A stretch of DNA of 64,000 nucleotides from Streptomyces sp. NBC_00414 (GCF_036038375.1 NZ_CP107935.1:2666001-2730000), one strand, 5' to 3'; positions 34,638 through 43,648 are shown, counted from the stretch's first letter. The notes: generated by a model from the letters alone, not told the origin. Made by a program: numbers and translations.

Positions 34638-36080
34638 TCACAGTATGCCGTTGGGGTCGAGGCCGGTTCCCACCACGAGGGTCACCACACCCGCGACGGC
34701 GTCCGTCCCCTGCGCGGCCCGTGTGTCGGGCAGCCGCGACGCGAGCACCTTCGCCTGCTCACCCATCCCCTGCGGATAGGTGGCCGTGGTGGCCTTGGTC
34801 GTCTCCGGGGCGTTGCCCGTGCCGACGACGGTGAAGCCGGCCTCACGCAGTTTCGCGGCGACGACGGCGGCACGCCCCGAGACACCGGTGCCGTTGAGGA
34901 CCTGGACGCGGACACCGGACGCGTAGATCAAGTCGTCCTTGGAGTCTGCCTGCAGTTCCTTCTTGTCGACCTCCTTGTCCTTGGCCAGGGAGGTGAACAG
35001 GTCGTCGGCCTGCGGGTACTGCCACACGACGTTGGCCTTGTCGGCGGCCACGTCCGCCTCACGCGGGTAGTTGGGCACGGTGAGGAAGGTCAGCCTCTTG
35101 CTCGGAATGCCCTTCACCTCGGACGCCAGACCGTACAGCGGCTTGATGCCGGCCAGATCCTTGTCCGTGGTCAGGGACTTGGTGGCCGACTGCAGGAAGT
35201 CGTACAGCGAGGTCGGGCTGGTCAGCTTGGACTGCGCCTTCTTGGCCAGCGCCTCCATGAACTCCTGCTGACGGCCGATGCGTCCGAGGTCGGACCCGTC
35301 GCCGACGCTGTAGCGGGCGCGTACGTAGCCGAGCGCCTCCTCGTCCTTGACGGTCTGGCAGCCGGCCTCCAGGTCCAGGTGCGCCTTCTCGTCGTGGATG
35401 TCCTGCTCGGGACAGACCTCGATGCCGTCCAGGGCGTTGACCATGCCCTTGAAGCCCTGGAAGTCGACGGACATGAAGTGGTCGATGCGCAGTCCGGTGT
35501 TCGCCTCGACGGTCTTGATGGTGCAGGCTGCCGCGCCGGCCACCTCGCCACTGCTGCCGCCGATCGCGAACGCCTCGTTGATCTTGGCGTGGTGCGCGGT
35601 GGAGGTGGTGCCGCCGCCCTTCTCGCAGGCGGATATCCGCACCCAGGAGTCGCGCGGGAAGGACACCACCGTCGCCCATTCACGGTTGGCCGGGACGTGC
35701 ATCACCATGAGGGTGTCCGACTGCATGGTGGTCAGGTCATTGCCGTACTTCGCGTTGGCGCCGTCACGGCTGTCCGAGCCGACCACCAGGATGTTCTTCG
35801 AGCCCGGACTGAGGTTGACGGGACGGTCCCCGCCGAGTTTGTTGTCGATGTCGGCGGCGCCGATGTTGCCGTTCAGGTCCTGGTATATCCAGGCACCGAC
35901 CCCGGCGGAGCCGAGCAGGAGCACCGCGAACACCCCGGCCGTCCACACCAGGATCCGGCCCCGTCGCGTCAGTCTCGTCCGCCGCGCCGGACGCGCCGAC
36001 CGCGACGGACCCGCCGCCCGCCCCGACCGAGCCGTCCCGCTTCCGGGCGGAGCGTGCCGCCGTTGTCCCCTACCGCCCAC
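34638..36080 (-). CDS. LytR-CpsA-Psr (LCP) family glycopolymer transferase
   Basis: The 480-residue protein has a basic cytoplasmic N-terminus (about 1-42), one membrane helix (about 43-65) and an extracellular LCP domain with NILVVGSDSRDG, SDTLMVMHV, VVSFPRDSWV and RARYSVGDGSDLGRIGRQQE (conserved Arg/Asp catalytic residues). A C-terminal LytR_C domain (about 370-480; RVQVLNGTGVSGRA) follows. LCP enzymes attach teichoic acids or other glycopolymers to peptidoglycan. The GTG at 36080 has a GGAGGAG/AGAGGGG site; an ATG at 36194 lies inside a BlaI-type operator and would give an unlikely leader. Box 2 of the BlaI-type sites lies 103-120 bp upstream. Confidence 0.92.
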   Translation of the reverse strand: MGGRGQRRHAPPGSGTARSGRAAGPSRSARPARRTRLTRRGRILVWTAGVFAVLLLGSAGVGAWIYQDLNGNIGAADIDNKLGGDRPVNLSPGSKNILVVGSDSRDGANAKYGNDLTTMQSDTLMVMHVPANREWATVVSFPRDSWVRISACEKGGGTTSTAHHAKINEAFAIGGSSGEVAGAAACTIKTVEANTGLRIDHFMSVDFQGFKGMVNALDGIEVCPEQDIHDEKAHLDLEAGCQTVKDEEALGYVRARYSVGDGSDLGRIGRQQEFMEALAKKAQSKLTSPTSLYDFLQSATKSLTTDKDLAGIKPLYGLASEVKGIPSKRLTFLTVPNYPREADVAADKANVVWQYPQADDLFTSLAKDKEVDKKELQADSKDDLIYASGVRVQVLNGTGVSGRAAVVAAKLREAGFTVVGTGNAPETTKATTATYPQGMGEQAKVLASRLPDTRAAQGTDAVAGVVTLVVGTGLDPNGIL

Positions 36081-36182
36081 AGGCGCCCCTCTCCTCCGCT
36101 CGGCCGCACCCGGCCGGCCCCTGACGCACGAGCACTCGGCGCTCCCGCGTCTCCCGCATCTCCCGCGTTCCGAACGGCGAAA

Positions 36183-36200
36183 CTCTACATTCATGTAGAG
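36183..36200. promoter_or_regulatory. BlaI-type operator, box 2
   Basis: CTCTACAT-TC-ATGTAGAG has perfect 8-bp arms around a 2-nt centre and the same TCTACA...TGTAGA core as box 1. It lies upstream of the LCP transferase gene and downstream of the M56 sensor gene. Confidence 0.82.
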
Positions 36201-36249
36201 ATACGGAGTGAAGCCGGGTATGTCTCACCGCGCCCGGCCGCGAACCCGC

Positions 36250-36345
36250 GGGCTTGCGGGCTTGCGGGCTCGCGGGCTCGCGGGCTTGCGGGCTTGCGGG
36301 CTTGCGGGCTTGCGGGCTTGCGGGCTTGCGGGCTTGCGGGCTTGC
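36250..36345 (+). repeat. Twelve 8-bp tandem repeats (GGGCTTGC)
   Basis: The unit GGGCTTGC is repeated twelve times without gaps. Units 3 and 4 read GGGCTCGC; the rest are identical. The 8-bp period is not a multiple of three, so the array is non-coding. It lies between the M56 gene and the LCP promoter and is expected to vary in copy number between strains. Confidence 0.97.
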
Positions 36346-36391
36346 GGGGCACTGGATCACGGCGGCGGCGCGTTCGCGAGGTGCGCCGTCG

Positions 36392-37324
36392 TCACAACGG
36401 CGTCGCCGCGTACAGGATGAGCACCATCGTCACCGCGGAGTTCGCCGACGCCAGCGCGGACACCGCGGTCCCGGCAGCCGCGCCCCAGGCCGCGAGGCCC
36501 ACCGAGGTGAACACCGAAGGCCAGTTGCGCGGCACGGGCGCGGGGCCGAGCAGGGCGGCGACCCGGCGCGGCACCGGGCCCGGCGCGGCGAGACCCGCGA
36601 GCGTGGGCACCGGGGTGCCGCGGGAGGCCAGCGCCGCCTTGCCGATCGCGCACGCCACGGTCCTGCGGCTGCCGACCGCCCGTGCGGCCTCCTCGTCCGC
36701 CCACCGTTCGGTCGTGTAGGACACGGCCGTGCGCAGCGGGCGCAGGAACGGGTTGGCGCGCGCGGCGAGTTGGGCGGCGAGCAGGAACCGGTGGTGCCAG
36801 GCGGCGAGATGGGCCCGCTCGTGGGCGAACAGGGCCCGCCGCTCGGCCGGTTCGAGGCAGGCAAGCAGCCCGGTGGTCACCACCACGCGGTCCCGTCGGC
36901 CGCCGGGAAGGGCGTACGCGTACGGCACCTCGTCGGGCAGTACGGCCACCTCGGTGCCGGGCAGGCCGGCGAGCGCCAGGTGGGCTCGGCGGCGCACCCT
37001 CCTGTGCCGCCACAGTGTGCGACCGCAGGCCAGGAGTACCGCGAACAGCGCCGGTATCGCCAGTTTCCCGGCTATCTCGTCGTACGGCACCGCCTCGCGC
37101 ACCTCGGGATCCGACCAGGCGTCGGGCAGCGGGTTGCCGGGCAGCTGTGCCGTGCCGACCACCATCAGCAGCGCGAGGCACACGGTGCTGCACACCGCCA
37201 TGACCACGGTCAGGCCGGTCAGCAGCCGGGTGGCGGTGCGCGGATCCAGCCGCTGTTCGGCGAGGCGCGCGATCGGCCACGCCGTCAACGGCAGGACCAG
37301 CGGCAGAAAGACGAACACCCCCAT
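36392..37324 (-). CDS. M56-family membrane metallopeptidase (BlaR1/MecR1-like sensor)
   Basis: The 310-residue protein has an N-terminal helix, further helices at about 35-57 and 88-105, a cytoplasmic zinc protease segment with HERAH (HExxH, about 169-173) and TERWADEEAARAVG, and a C-terminal helix. M56 proteases sense a signal and cleave the BlaI-type repressor encoded beside them. Unlike BlaR1 there is no extracellular penicillin-binding domain, so a beta-lactam is not necessarily the signal. The ATG at 37324 is 6 bp downstream of the repressor stop codon, so the two form an operon. Confidence 0.9.
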   Translation of the reverse strand: MGVFVFLPLVLPLTAWPIARLAEQRLDPRTATRLLTGLTVVMAVCSTVCLALLMVVGTAQLPGNPLPDAWSDPEVREAVPYDEIAGKLAIPALFAVLLACGRTLWRHRRVRRRAHLALAGLPGTEVAVLPDEVPYAYALPGGRRDRVVVTTGLLACLEPAERRALFAHERAHLAAWHHRFLLAAQLAARANPFLRPLRTAVSYTTERWADEEAARAVGSRRTVACAIGKAALASRGTPVPTLAGLAAPGPVPRRVAALLGPAPVPRNWPSVFTSVGLAAWGAAAGTAVSALASANSAVTMVLILYAATPL

Positions 37325-37330
37325 GAGGCT

Positions 37331-37765
37331 TCAGTCTTCCCTCTCCGCCTCGGGGTGGGCCGGTTCCGCGGCCGGTTCGCCGGCCGGTTCCGCGTCGGGG
37401 TGGGCCAGCAGTTCGCGCAGCAGCCGCTCGTCGTCCGGCTCCAGGGACGTCACGAAACTGGCCAGCACGGCCTCCCGGTCCCGCTCACCGTCCAGCACCC
37501 TGCGCATCCGGCGCGCGGCCAGCCCCGCCTCGTCCGACGCCGGCGTCCACACGAAGGACCGGCCGATCCGCTCCCGGGTCACCGCACCCTTGGCCAGCAA
37601 CCGGGTCAGGATCGTGATCACCGTCGTATAGGCGAGGTCACCACCGAGCCGCTCCTGCACCCGGCCCGCCGTCGCGGGACCCTCCGCCGTACGCAGGGCC
37701 GACAGGATCTGGGCCTCCAGCTCGCCCTGCCCCCGCCGCGGGGGGCGCTGCCGCCGGTCCGTCAC
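37331..37765 (-). CDS. BlaI/MecI/CopY-family transcriptional repressor
   Basis: The 144-residue protein has a winged helix with ELEAQILSALRTAEGPATAG, LAYTTVITILTRLLAKGAVT and RIGRSFVWTPA, followed by a dimerisation helix region and an acidic, Ala/Pro/Glu-rich tail. BlaI repressors bind TACA-N4-TGTA palindromes and are inactivated by proteolysis through the partner M56 protein, encoded immediately downstream. The GTG at 37765 has AAGGGAG 7 nt upstream. No BlaI-type box lies directly before this gene. The three boxes found lie before the channel, the LCP gene and terD, so these look like the local targets. Confidence 0.93.
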   Translation of the reverse strand: MTDRRQRPPRRGQGELEAQILSALRTAEGPATAGRVQERLGGDLAYTTVITILTRLLAKGAVTRERIGRSFVWTPASDEAGLAARRMRRVLDGERDREAVLASFVTSLEPDDERLLRELLAHPDAEPAGEPAAEPAHPEAERED

Positions 37766-38150
37766 GTCCTGTCTCCCTTCCGCCGACTCCGAAACACGGG
37801 CGGTCCATCGTATCGACGCCGCACGGCCGGCCATGACGCCCGCGGTCCCCCCGGCGCCGCACGACGGGCCATGAAACCCACGCTCGCCGCCGGGGCCCCG
37901 GTGGCAGCGAGCGCACCGGCCCAGCCGACCGACCGCCTCACTCTCATCGGCGATTCCGTGACCGGGCGTCCCTCGCACCCCTCCCACCTCACCGTTCACC
38001 GCCCACGAGGCGGGCGGACGCCCGAGAAGCACGCCACCCCTTCCCCTTTTTCTACAGTGTTGTAGATTTTGTTTCGGGTCCCCGCCGGGCCCCTGCCACG
38101 ACGCACATGCCATGACGCAATCGCCATGACGCATCGAGAAGGAGTTCGCA
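37766..38150. other. Divergent intergenic region between blaI-type and terD-type genes
   Basis: This 385-bp gap contains no gene that I can support. It carries the BlaI-type box at 38051-38066, close to the terD start, and otherwise ordinary GC-rich sequence with CCGGCC-type short dyads. Confidence 0.7.
38051..38066. promoter_or_regulatory. BlaI-type operator, box 3
   Basis: TCTACA-GTGT-TGTAGA has 6-bp perfect arms and the same core as boxes 1 and 2. It lies 85 bp upstream of the TerD gene and about 286 bp upstream of the divergent repressor gene, so terD is the more likely target. Confidence 0.8.
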
Positions 38151-38726
38151 GTGGGAGTTTCCCTTTCCAAAGGCGGCAATGTCTCGCTCAGCAAGGAGGC
38201 ACCCGGCCTGACCGCCGTACTGGTCGGCCTCGGCTGGGACGTGCGGACCACGACCGGTGCCGACTACGACCTCGACGCGTCCGCGCTGCTGCTCGACGCC
38301 TCCGGCAAAGTGCTCTCGGACCAGCACTTCGTCTTCTACAACAACCTGACCAGCCCGGACGGCTCGGTCGAGCACACCGGTGACAACCTCACCGGTGAGG
38401 GCGAGGGCGACGACGAGTCCATCAAGGTGAACCTCGCGGGGGTGCCGGCCGAGGTCGCGAAGATCGTCTTCCCCGTCTCCATCCATGACGCCGCAGCCCG
38501 CGGACAGAGCTTCGGGCAGGTCCGGGGGGCCTTCATCCGCGTCGTGAACCAGGCCGGCGGCGCCGAGATCGCCCGCTACGACCTGTCCGAGGACGCCGCC
38601 ACCGAGACGGCGATGGTCTTCGGCGAGCTCTACCGCCACGGCGCCGAGTGGAAGTTCCGCGCCGTGGGCCAGGGATACGCGTCCGGCCTTGCGGGCATCG
38701 CCTCCGACTTCGGCGTCAGCGTCTGA
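38151..38726 (+). CDS. TerD-family stress protein
   Basis: The 191-residue protein has the TerD signature: [52 protein letters not shown] and [18 protein letters not shown]. TerD proteins bind calcium through the acidic loops and are associated with tellurite, phage and envelope stress; several paralogues exist in Streptomyces and affect development. The GTG at 38151 has AAGGAG upstream. A BlaI-type operator lies 85 bp upstream and a strong terminator 63 bp downstream, so it is a single-gene unit. Confidence 0.95.
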   Translation: MGVSLSKGGNVSLSKEAPGLTAVLVGLGWDVRTTTGADYDLDASALLLDASGKVLSDQHFVFYNNLTSPDGSVEHTGDNLTGEGEGDDESIKVNLAGVPAEVAKIVFPVSIHDAAARGQSFGQVRGAFIRVVNQAGGAEIARYDLSEDAATETAMVFGELYRHGAEWKFRAVGQGYASGLAGIASDFGVSV

Positions 38727-38788
38727 CAGGGCGCCGGCGATTGACGGGACGTCGGCGCCTGACGGGGCGTCGGCGTCCGCCACGGACA

Positions 38789-38821
38789 GCCCGCCCCCGG
38801 GCCTGATCCCCGGGGGCGGGC
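38789..38821 (+). terminator. Strong hairpin after the TerD gene
   Basis: GCCCGCCCCCGGG (38789-38801) pairs perfectly with CCCGGGGGCGGGC (38809-38821) around a 7-nt loop. It separates the TerD gene from the NACHT gene, which has its own -10-like TATTCT near 38867. Confidence 0.82.
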
Positions 38822-38909
38822 CCGGCACGACCCCGTCGGACGGGGACCCGCCGCGCCACCCGGGCGTATTCTCCGAACAGGCACTGGCACAGGCGCGAGG
38901 GGGAGCGCT

Positions 38910-41795
38910 ATGCGGCACGTGCGATACGTGGTCTGGGGCGGCGCGTTCACGGCGACAGCGGCGGTGCTCGCCATCGCCGCCGCGAACGGGGAACTGGGCG
39001 ACACCACGATCCTCACCACCGTCCTCGGCTTCGGGATCGCGGCGACAGGGCTCGCGCTGAATCTGGTGCACGCCTCCCCCTCCACCAGGGCACACCCTTC
39101 GCCCGCCGAGGTCCTGGGCACGCGCGTCGAGCAACTGGCGGCGGCCGTAGAGCAGCAGTGGCAGGCCGAGTGGCGGCTCCGGCGCCTGCAGGACCCGGAA
39201 CCCATCGCGGTGCACTGGTCCTCGGCGGAACCCTGGCTGGCCGATCCGGGGGAGCCCGACGCGGACGGGGGTGAACTGGACGACCGGCTGGAGAACATCA
39301 CGGCCGTGCTGGACCGGGTGGCCTCGCGGCGGCTGGTCGTCCTCGGCGAACCGGGCAGCGGCAAGACCGTACTCGCCGTCCGGTTCGCGCTGGACGTACT
39401 CGCGTCACGGGTCTCGGGGGCGCCCGTGCCCGTGGTGGTCTCGATGTCCGACTGGCGGCCGCAGAGCGAGAGCCTCGACACCTGGCTGGCGAGGTACATC
39501 GCCGGCCACTATCCCGGCGCGTCCTGGGCCCGTGAACTCCTGGACGCCGGCCGGGTGATCCCCGTCCTCGACGGGCTCGACGAGATGGCCCCTCCCCTGC
39601 GCGCCGCGGCCGTGCGCCGGCTGAACTCGGACCTCGACGACGGCCGCCCGCTGCTCATGACCTGCCGCACCGGCGTGTACGCCGAAGTCGTGCGCTCCAG
39701 CGACGTGTTCACGTCGGCGGCGGTCGTGGAACTGCAGCCACTCGGCTTCGAGACGGCGGCCGTCCATCTGCTGCGTACCGCCCGCCCCGCCCGCGGGCCC
39801 GGCGGCAGCCGCACCACCGGCTGGCACCCGGTGATCGAGCGCCTGCGGGCCGACCCCGACGCCCGCCCCTGCGCCGCGTTAGGAGCCGTACTGCGCACGC
39901 CGCTCATGGTCACCCTCGCCAGGACCGCGTACGACGACACCGAGGCCGACCCGGCCGAGCTTCTCGACGACGAAAGGTGGGAGAACCAGGCGCAGTTGGA
40001 GGCGCACCTGCTGGACGCCTTCGTGCCGGCGGCCTTCCGGGACGACAGCCGCGGAGTGGACAGGGCGCTCGACGCCCTCGGCTTCCTGGCCCGCCACCTG
40101 GAGCGGCAGCGGTCGCGCGAGCTGGCCTGGTGGGAACTGCGCCGCGAACTTCCTTTGCCGCTGCGGACGATGGGGCCCGTGCTGGTCGTCGGAGCCCTCG
40201 CCACGGTGATCATCCTGCTGACAACGGAAGCACCGCCTGGCTGGACGGTCCTCATCGCCGCCGGGTTGCTGGTTCCTCTCTGCGTCGGACAGGCACTGTC
40301 CCTGCGGGGCGACAGCGATCGCACGCGTGGCCACGGACCGGACGGATCCACGACAGCGCGGCGCGGACGCGTACCCCGTGAACTCATCTGGGTACTGGTG
40401 GGGGCCGCGCCTCTCGGCCTCGTCGTGGGCATGACCAGGAATCTCGGTCTGAGTCCCTATCCAGCTCTCCTCCAGCGATGGGAGTGGGCGGGAGCCGGCG
40501 CCCTCGCCATGGCCGGGGGCCTCGCACTCGCCACCGCTCTCGGGGTGCTCGATCTGCTGGGAAATCCGGTCCCCACCACGATTCCGCTCTCGGCCGGAAG
40601 GGGCGCGCGCTCCTGGCGCCGACGCGGTCTGGCGGTCCTGGTCGTGGCGGCAGCCACGGCGTTCGGCGCCCTCGTGCCCACCGCGCTGTATGCCCCCATC
40701 CACATCAGGGTCATCTGCGCCGCGTCCTTGGGACTGGCCGTGGCCCTGGCGCTCCGGCAGAACCCGGGCGCGGTCGGCCGAGTTCTCATCCCACGGCAGA
40801 CCGCCGCCGGCCGCCGGGCCGTCCCGCGCGGTTCGGTGCTCGCCGCGGTGGGGCGCGGTCTGGTCAAGGGGCTGACCGCGGGATTCCTGCTTGGGCTGGC
40901 GTTCGGCGTCACCAACGGCACCACGCTTGCCGCCCGGGCTTCCGTGGCCCAGGACGACGCCCCCGCGCGCGGTTCGTGGCACACGTCTGCCGACGGCGGC
41001 AGAGTTTTCGTGGCCGACGGCTGGCGTCACCGGAAGCTCGCGGACGGCACCCGCGTGGTGTCCTCGTCAGGTCCCGTCCGCTGGGCCGTGGAGCGCTGGA
41101 CCGACGGGGCTGTACACGCCGAGACCACGGCCTTGTTCGCCCAAGGGTGCGACGGCGCGTGCGAGACCCTGTACGACACGGTCGAGCTGCGCCAACACCC
41201 CGGTCAGGAAGAGCTCTTGGCAAAACTGCCCGACGGCACCTTCGCGCAGAGCTGGGACCTGGAGGACACTCTGCCGCCGGCCAGTCGGCGATGGCTGGAG
41301 CTGAGCACCCCCGAGCGGCTCCTGGTCCGGAACGTGAACGAGGGAGTCACGCTCGGCTTCTCCCTCGGCCTGATCAGCGGGCTGACGGTCGCCCTCCACC
41401 GCTGGCTGGTCAGCCCCACCGACATCGCCCGGGCCGGCACCCCCCTGGACGGGCTGCACGCGGACCGGGCGACCGCTGTCAGCCGCGGTGTCCTTCTCCT
41501 GGTGGTCGGCTCCCTCAGCTCGGCCCTGGCGGAGCGGTTGTGGCCGGAGACGACCTTCGCCCCGTCCTCGTTCGCGATCTGGCTGGTCACCGCGCCCCTC
41601 GCCATCGCCCTGAGCGCCTGGGGCTGGCTGCTCGTCACCCGGCTGTGGCTGTGCGGCACGGGCCGGCTGCCCTGGCGTCTGATGCGCTTCCTCGAAGACG
41701 CCCACCGCAGGGGAGTGCTGCGGCGGGCGGGTGCCCTGTACGAGTTCCGGCACGCCCGTCTCCAGGAACGCCTGGCCGCCGGCCCGGACGCATGA
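38910..41795 (+). CDS. Membrane-anchored NACHT-type NTPase
   Basis: The 961-residue protein has two N-terminal helices (about 8-24 and 33-53), a NACHT-type NTPase domain (Walker A GEPGSGKT at about 146-153, Walker B VIPVLDGLDEM at about 216-226), a helical region to about 420, and then about ten membrane helices with an extracellular insertion (about 685-790). A short C-terminal cytoplasmic tail follows. NACHT proteins are STAND signalling ATPases; bacterial members include anti-phage proteins, while membrane-bound forms are common in Streptomyces with unknown roles. The ATG follows GAGGGGGAG. It is convergent with msrB. Loss or sensing of membrane state is a possible trigger, by inference. 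Confidence 0.88.
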   Translation: MRHVRYVVWGGAFTATAAVLAIAAANGELGDTTILTTVLGFGIAATGLALNLVHASPSTRAHPSPAEVLGTRVEQLAAAVEQQWQAEWRLRRLQDPEPIAVHWSSAEPWLADPGEPDADGGELDDRLENITAVLDRVASRRLVVLGEPGSGKTVLAVRFALDVLASRVSGAPVPVVVSMSDWRPQSESLDTWLARYIAGHYPGASWARELLDAGRVIPVLDGLDEMAPPLRAAAVRRLNSDLDDGRPLLMTCRTGVYAEVVRSSDVFTSAAVVELQPLGFETAAVHLLRTARPARGPGGSRTTGWHPVIERLRADPDARPCAALGAVLRTPLMVTLARTAYDDTEADPAELLDDERWENQAQLEAHLLDAFVPAAFRDDSRGVDRALDALGFLARHLERQRSRELAWWELRRELPLPLRTMGPVLVVGALATVIILLTTEAPPGWTVLIAAGLLVPLCVGQALSLRGDSDRTRGHGPDGSTTARRGRVPRELIWVLVGAAPLGLVVGMTRNLGLSPYPALLQRWEWAGAGALAMAGGLALATALGVLDLLGNPVPTTIPLSAGRGARSWRRRGLAVLVVAAATAFGALVPTALYAPIHIRVICAASLGLAVALALRQNPGAVGRVLIPRQTAAGRRAVPRGSVLAAVGRGLVKGLTAGFLLGLAFGVTNGTTLAARASVAQDDAPARGSWHTSADGGRVFVADGWRHRKLADGTRVVSSSGPVRWAVERWTDGAVHAETTALFAQGCDGACETLYDTVELRQHPGQEELLAKLPDGTFAQSWDLEDTLPPASRRWLELSTPERLLVRNVNEGVTLGFSLGLISGLTVALHRWLVSPTDIARAGTPLDGLHADRATAVSRGVLLLVVGSLSSALAERLWPETTFAPSSFAIWLVTAPLAIALSAWGWLLVTRLWLCGTGRLPWRLMRFLEDAHRRGVLRRAGALYEFRHARLQERLAAGPDA

Positions 41796-41811
41796 GACCG
41801 CGGGCGCTCCG

Positions 41812-42219
41812 TCAGTCCTCGGCCGGCGTCAGCCTCAGCGAGATCGAGTTGATGCAGTACCGCTGATCGGTCGGCGTCGCGTACCCCTCGCCCTCGAAGA
41901 CGTGCCCCAGATGCGATCCGCACCGGGAGCACCGCACCTCGGTCCGTGACATCCCGTGCGAGCGGTCCTCGATCAGTTCGACCGCGTCGGAGTCCTTCGG
42001 GTCGTAGAAGGACGGCCAGCCGCAGTGCGACTCGAACTTCTCCGTGGAGGTGAAGAGCTCGGCGCCGCAGGCGCGACAGGAATACACACCGGTGGTCTTG
42101 GTGTCGGTGTACTCACCGCGGAACGCCGGCTCCGTGCCGGCCTGACGCAGGACGGTGTACTCGGCCGGGCTCAGCTCCGCACGCCACTGCTCGTCCGGCT
42201 TCTCGATGTCGTACGACAT
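41812..42219 (-). CDS. msrB: Peptide-methionine (R)-S-oxide reductase
   Basis: The 135-residue protein has the MsrB fold with the zinc-binding CxxC pairs (SCRACG and RCSRCGSHLGHVF), HCGWPSF and the catalytic RYCINSISL. It reduces the R-sulfoxide of methionine in proteins, using thioredoxin. It lies 28 bp downstream of murC on the same strand and probably shares its transcript. Confidence 0.97.
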   Translation of the reverse strand: MSYDIEKPDEQWRAELSPAEYTVLRQAGTEPAFRGEYTDTKTTGVYSCRACGAELFTSTEKFESHCGWPSFYDPKDSDAVELIEDRSHGMSRTEVRCSRCGSHLGHVFEGEGYATPTDQRYCINSISLRLTPAED

Positions 42220-42247
42220 TCAGCTCAACCCCTCGACTCAGGTACGG

Positions 42248-43648
42248 CTACTTCGACAGGCGGGTCAGGATCTCGGGTCCGAGGTCCGTCACGTCTCCCG
42301 CGCCCATGGTGAGAACGAGATCACCGGGCTTCGCCATTCCCGCCACGATCGCGGGCACCTGTGACTTGTCGTGCACCGGGGTGACGTCCGCGTCCGCCGC
42401 CCACGCCGCCTCGATGATCAGGTCGCTCGTCACACCGGGGATCGGGTCCTCGCGGGCCGGGTAGATGTCCAGCACCAGCGAGGCGTCGGCGAGCGACAGT
42501 GCCTGGCCCATCTCCTTGCCCAGCTCCTGCGTGCGCGAAAAAAGGTGGGGCTGGAAGACGACCAGGATGCGGGAGTCCCCGGCGGCCGCCCGCATCGCCT
42601 CCAGGTCCGCCGTCATCTCGGTCGGGTGGTGCGCGTACGAGTCGATGACCTGCACGCCCGCCTCCTCGCCCTTGAGCTGGAGCCGGCGCTTCACACCCGT
42701 GTACGAGGCGAGGGCGGGGGCCAGCTCGTCCGCGGGGATGCCCAGGGCCACGCCCGCCGCCAGGGCCGCCACGGCGTTGTGGGCGTAGTGACGGCCGGGC
42801 ACCGAGACCGTGAAGGTGAGCGTGGAGCCGTTCAGCTCGACGGTCACCTCGCTCTTCAGCCCCTGCGGGACCACCGACAGGACGCGTACGTCCGCGTCCT
42901 CGGACTCGCCGTACGTCACCACCTCGACGGTGTCCTTGACGGCGTCCGGCAGCCGCCGCGTCAGCTCGCGCGCGCCCTCCTGGTCCGCGGCGATCACCAG
43001 GGTGCCGCCCGGCACGATCTTGCCGGCGAACGTCTCGAAGGACTCGTAGATCTCGTCCATGGACGCGTAGTTGGCGTGGTGGTCCAGCTCCACGTTCAGC
43101 ACGATCGCCACCTCGGGCGCGTACTTGTGGAAGCTGCGGTCCGATTCGTCGGCCTCGGCCACGAAGATCTCGCCCTCGCCGTGCAGGGCGTTGGATCCGG
43201 GGGTGTCGAGGTCGCCGCCGATCGCGTACGAGGGGGTCAGACCCAGGGTCGACAGGGACACGGCCAGCATCGACGTCGTGGTCGTCTTGCCGTGCGTGCC
43301 GGCCACGGCGATGGGCCGCAGGCCGTCCATCAGGCGGGCGAGGGCGTCCGAGCGGTGGACGACCGGGATGCCCAGTTCGGCGGCGCGGGCCAGCTCCGGG
43401 TTGTCCGCGCGGATCGCCGAGGAGACGACCACGCAGGTGGCGTCCGACGCGAGGTGGTCCGCCGCGTGCCCGATGTGGACCGTGGCGCCCAGCGCGCGCA
43501 GCGCCTCGGCGGTCGCGGAGTCCTTCGCGTCGCTGCCCGCCACCGCGGCCCCGCGCTGCGCGAGGATCTTCGCGATGCCCGACATCCCGGCGCCGCCGAT
43601 GCCGATGAAGTGCGGTCGATCCATGGCGGTAGGAAGGCCGGGTGCCAT
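42248..43648 (-). CDS. murC: UDP-N-acetylmuramate--L-alanine ligase
   Basis: The 466-residue protein is a complete MurC: N-terminal UDP-binding FIGIGGAGMSGIAKIL, ATP-binding VAGTHGKTTTTSML (about 116-129), AEADESDRSF, the central HHANY region and the C-terminal DSYAHHPTEM and FQPHLFSRT. It adds L-alanine to UDP-MurNAc in peptidoglycan synthesis. The ATG at 43648 has GGGAG upstream. A -10-like TAGGCT lies further upstream on the coding strand. As I recall, murC also lies outside the main division/cell-wall cluster in S. coelicolor, so this location is normal for the genus. Confidence 0.97.
   Translation of the reverse strand: MAPGLPTAMDRPHFIGIGGAGMSGIAKILAQRGAAVAGSDAKDSATAEALRALGATVHIGHAADHLASDATCVVVSSAIRADNPELARAAELGIPVVHRSDALARLMDGLRPIAVAGTHGKTTTTSMLAVSLSTLGLTPSYAIGGDLDTPGSNALHGEGEIFVAEADESDRSFHKYAPEVAIVLNVELDHHANYASMDEIYESFETFAGKIVPGGTLVIAADQEGARELTRRLPDAVKDTVEVVTYGESEDADVRVLSVVPQGLKSEVTVELNGSTLTFTVSVPGRHYAHNAVAALAAGVALGIPADELAPALASYTGVKRRLQLKGEEAGVQVIDSYAHHPTEMTADLEAMRAAAGDSRILVVFQPHLFSRTQELGKEMGQALSLADASLVLDIYPAREDPIPGVTSDLIIEAAWAADADVTPVHDKSQVPAIVAGMAKPGDLVLTMGAGDVTDLGPEILTRLSK

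Larger units (their letters stand above)
36081..36391. other. Intergenic region with BlaI box 2 and an 8-bp repeat array
   Basis: This 311-bp gap between the end of the M56 gene and the start of the LCP gene (both minus strand) contains no believable gene. It holds the LCP promoter region, the BlaI-type palindrome at 36183-36200 and twelve 8-bp tandem repeats at 36250-36345. Confidence 0.8.

Noticed and set aside
34619..34834. Small plus-strand gene after the sequence AGGAGG at 34580
   Set aside because: The spacing to the ATG at 34620 is too long and the product is an Arg/Pro-rich shadow of the LCP gene end.
36250..36345. CRISPR array
   Set aside because: The units are 8 bp with no spacers and there are no cas genes. 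It is a simple tandem satellite.
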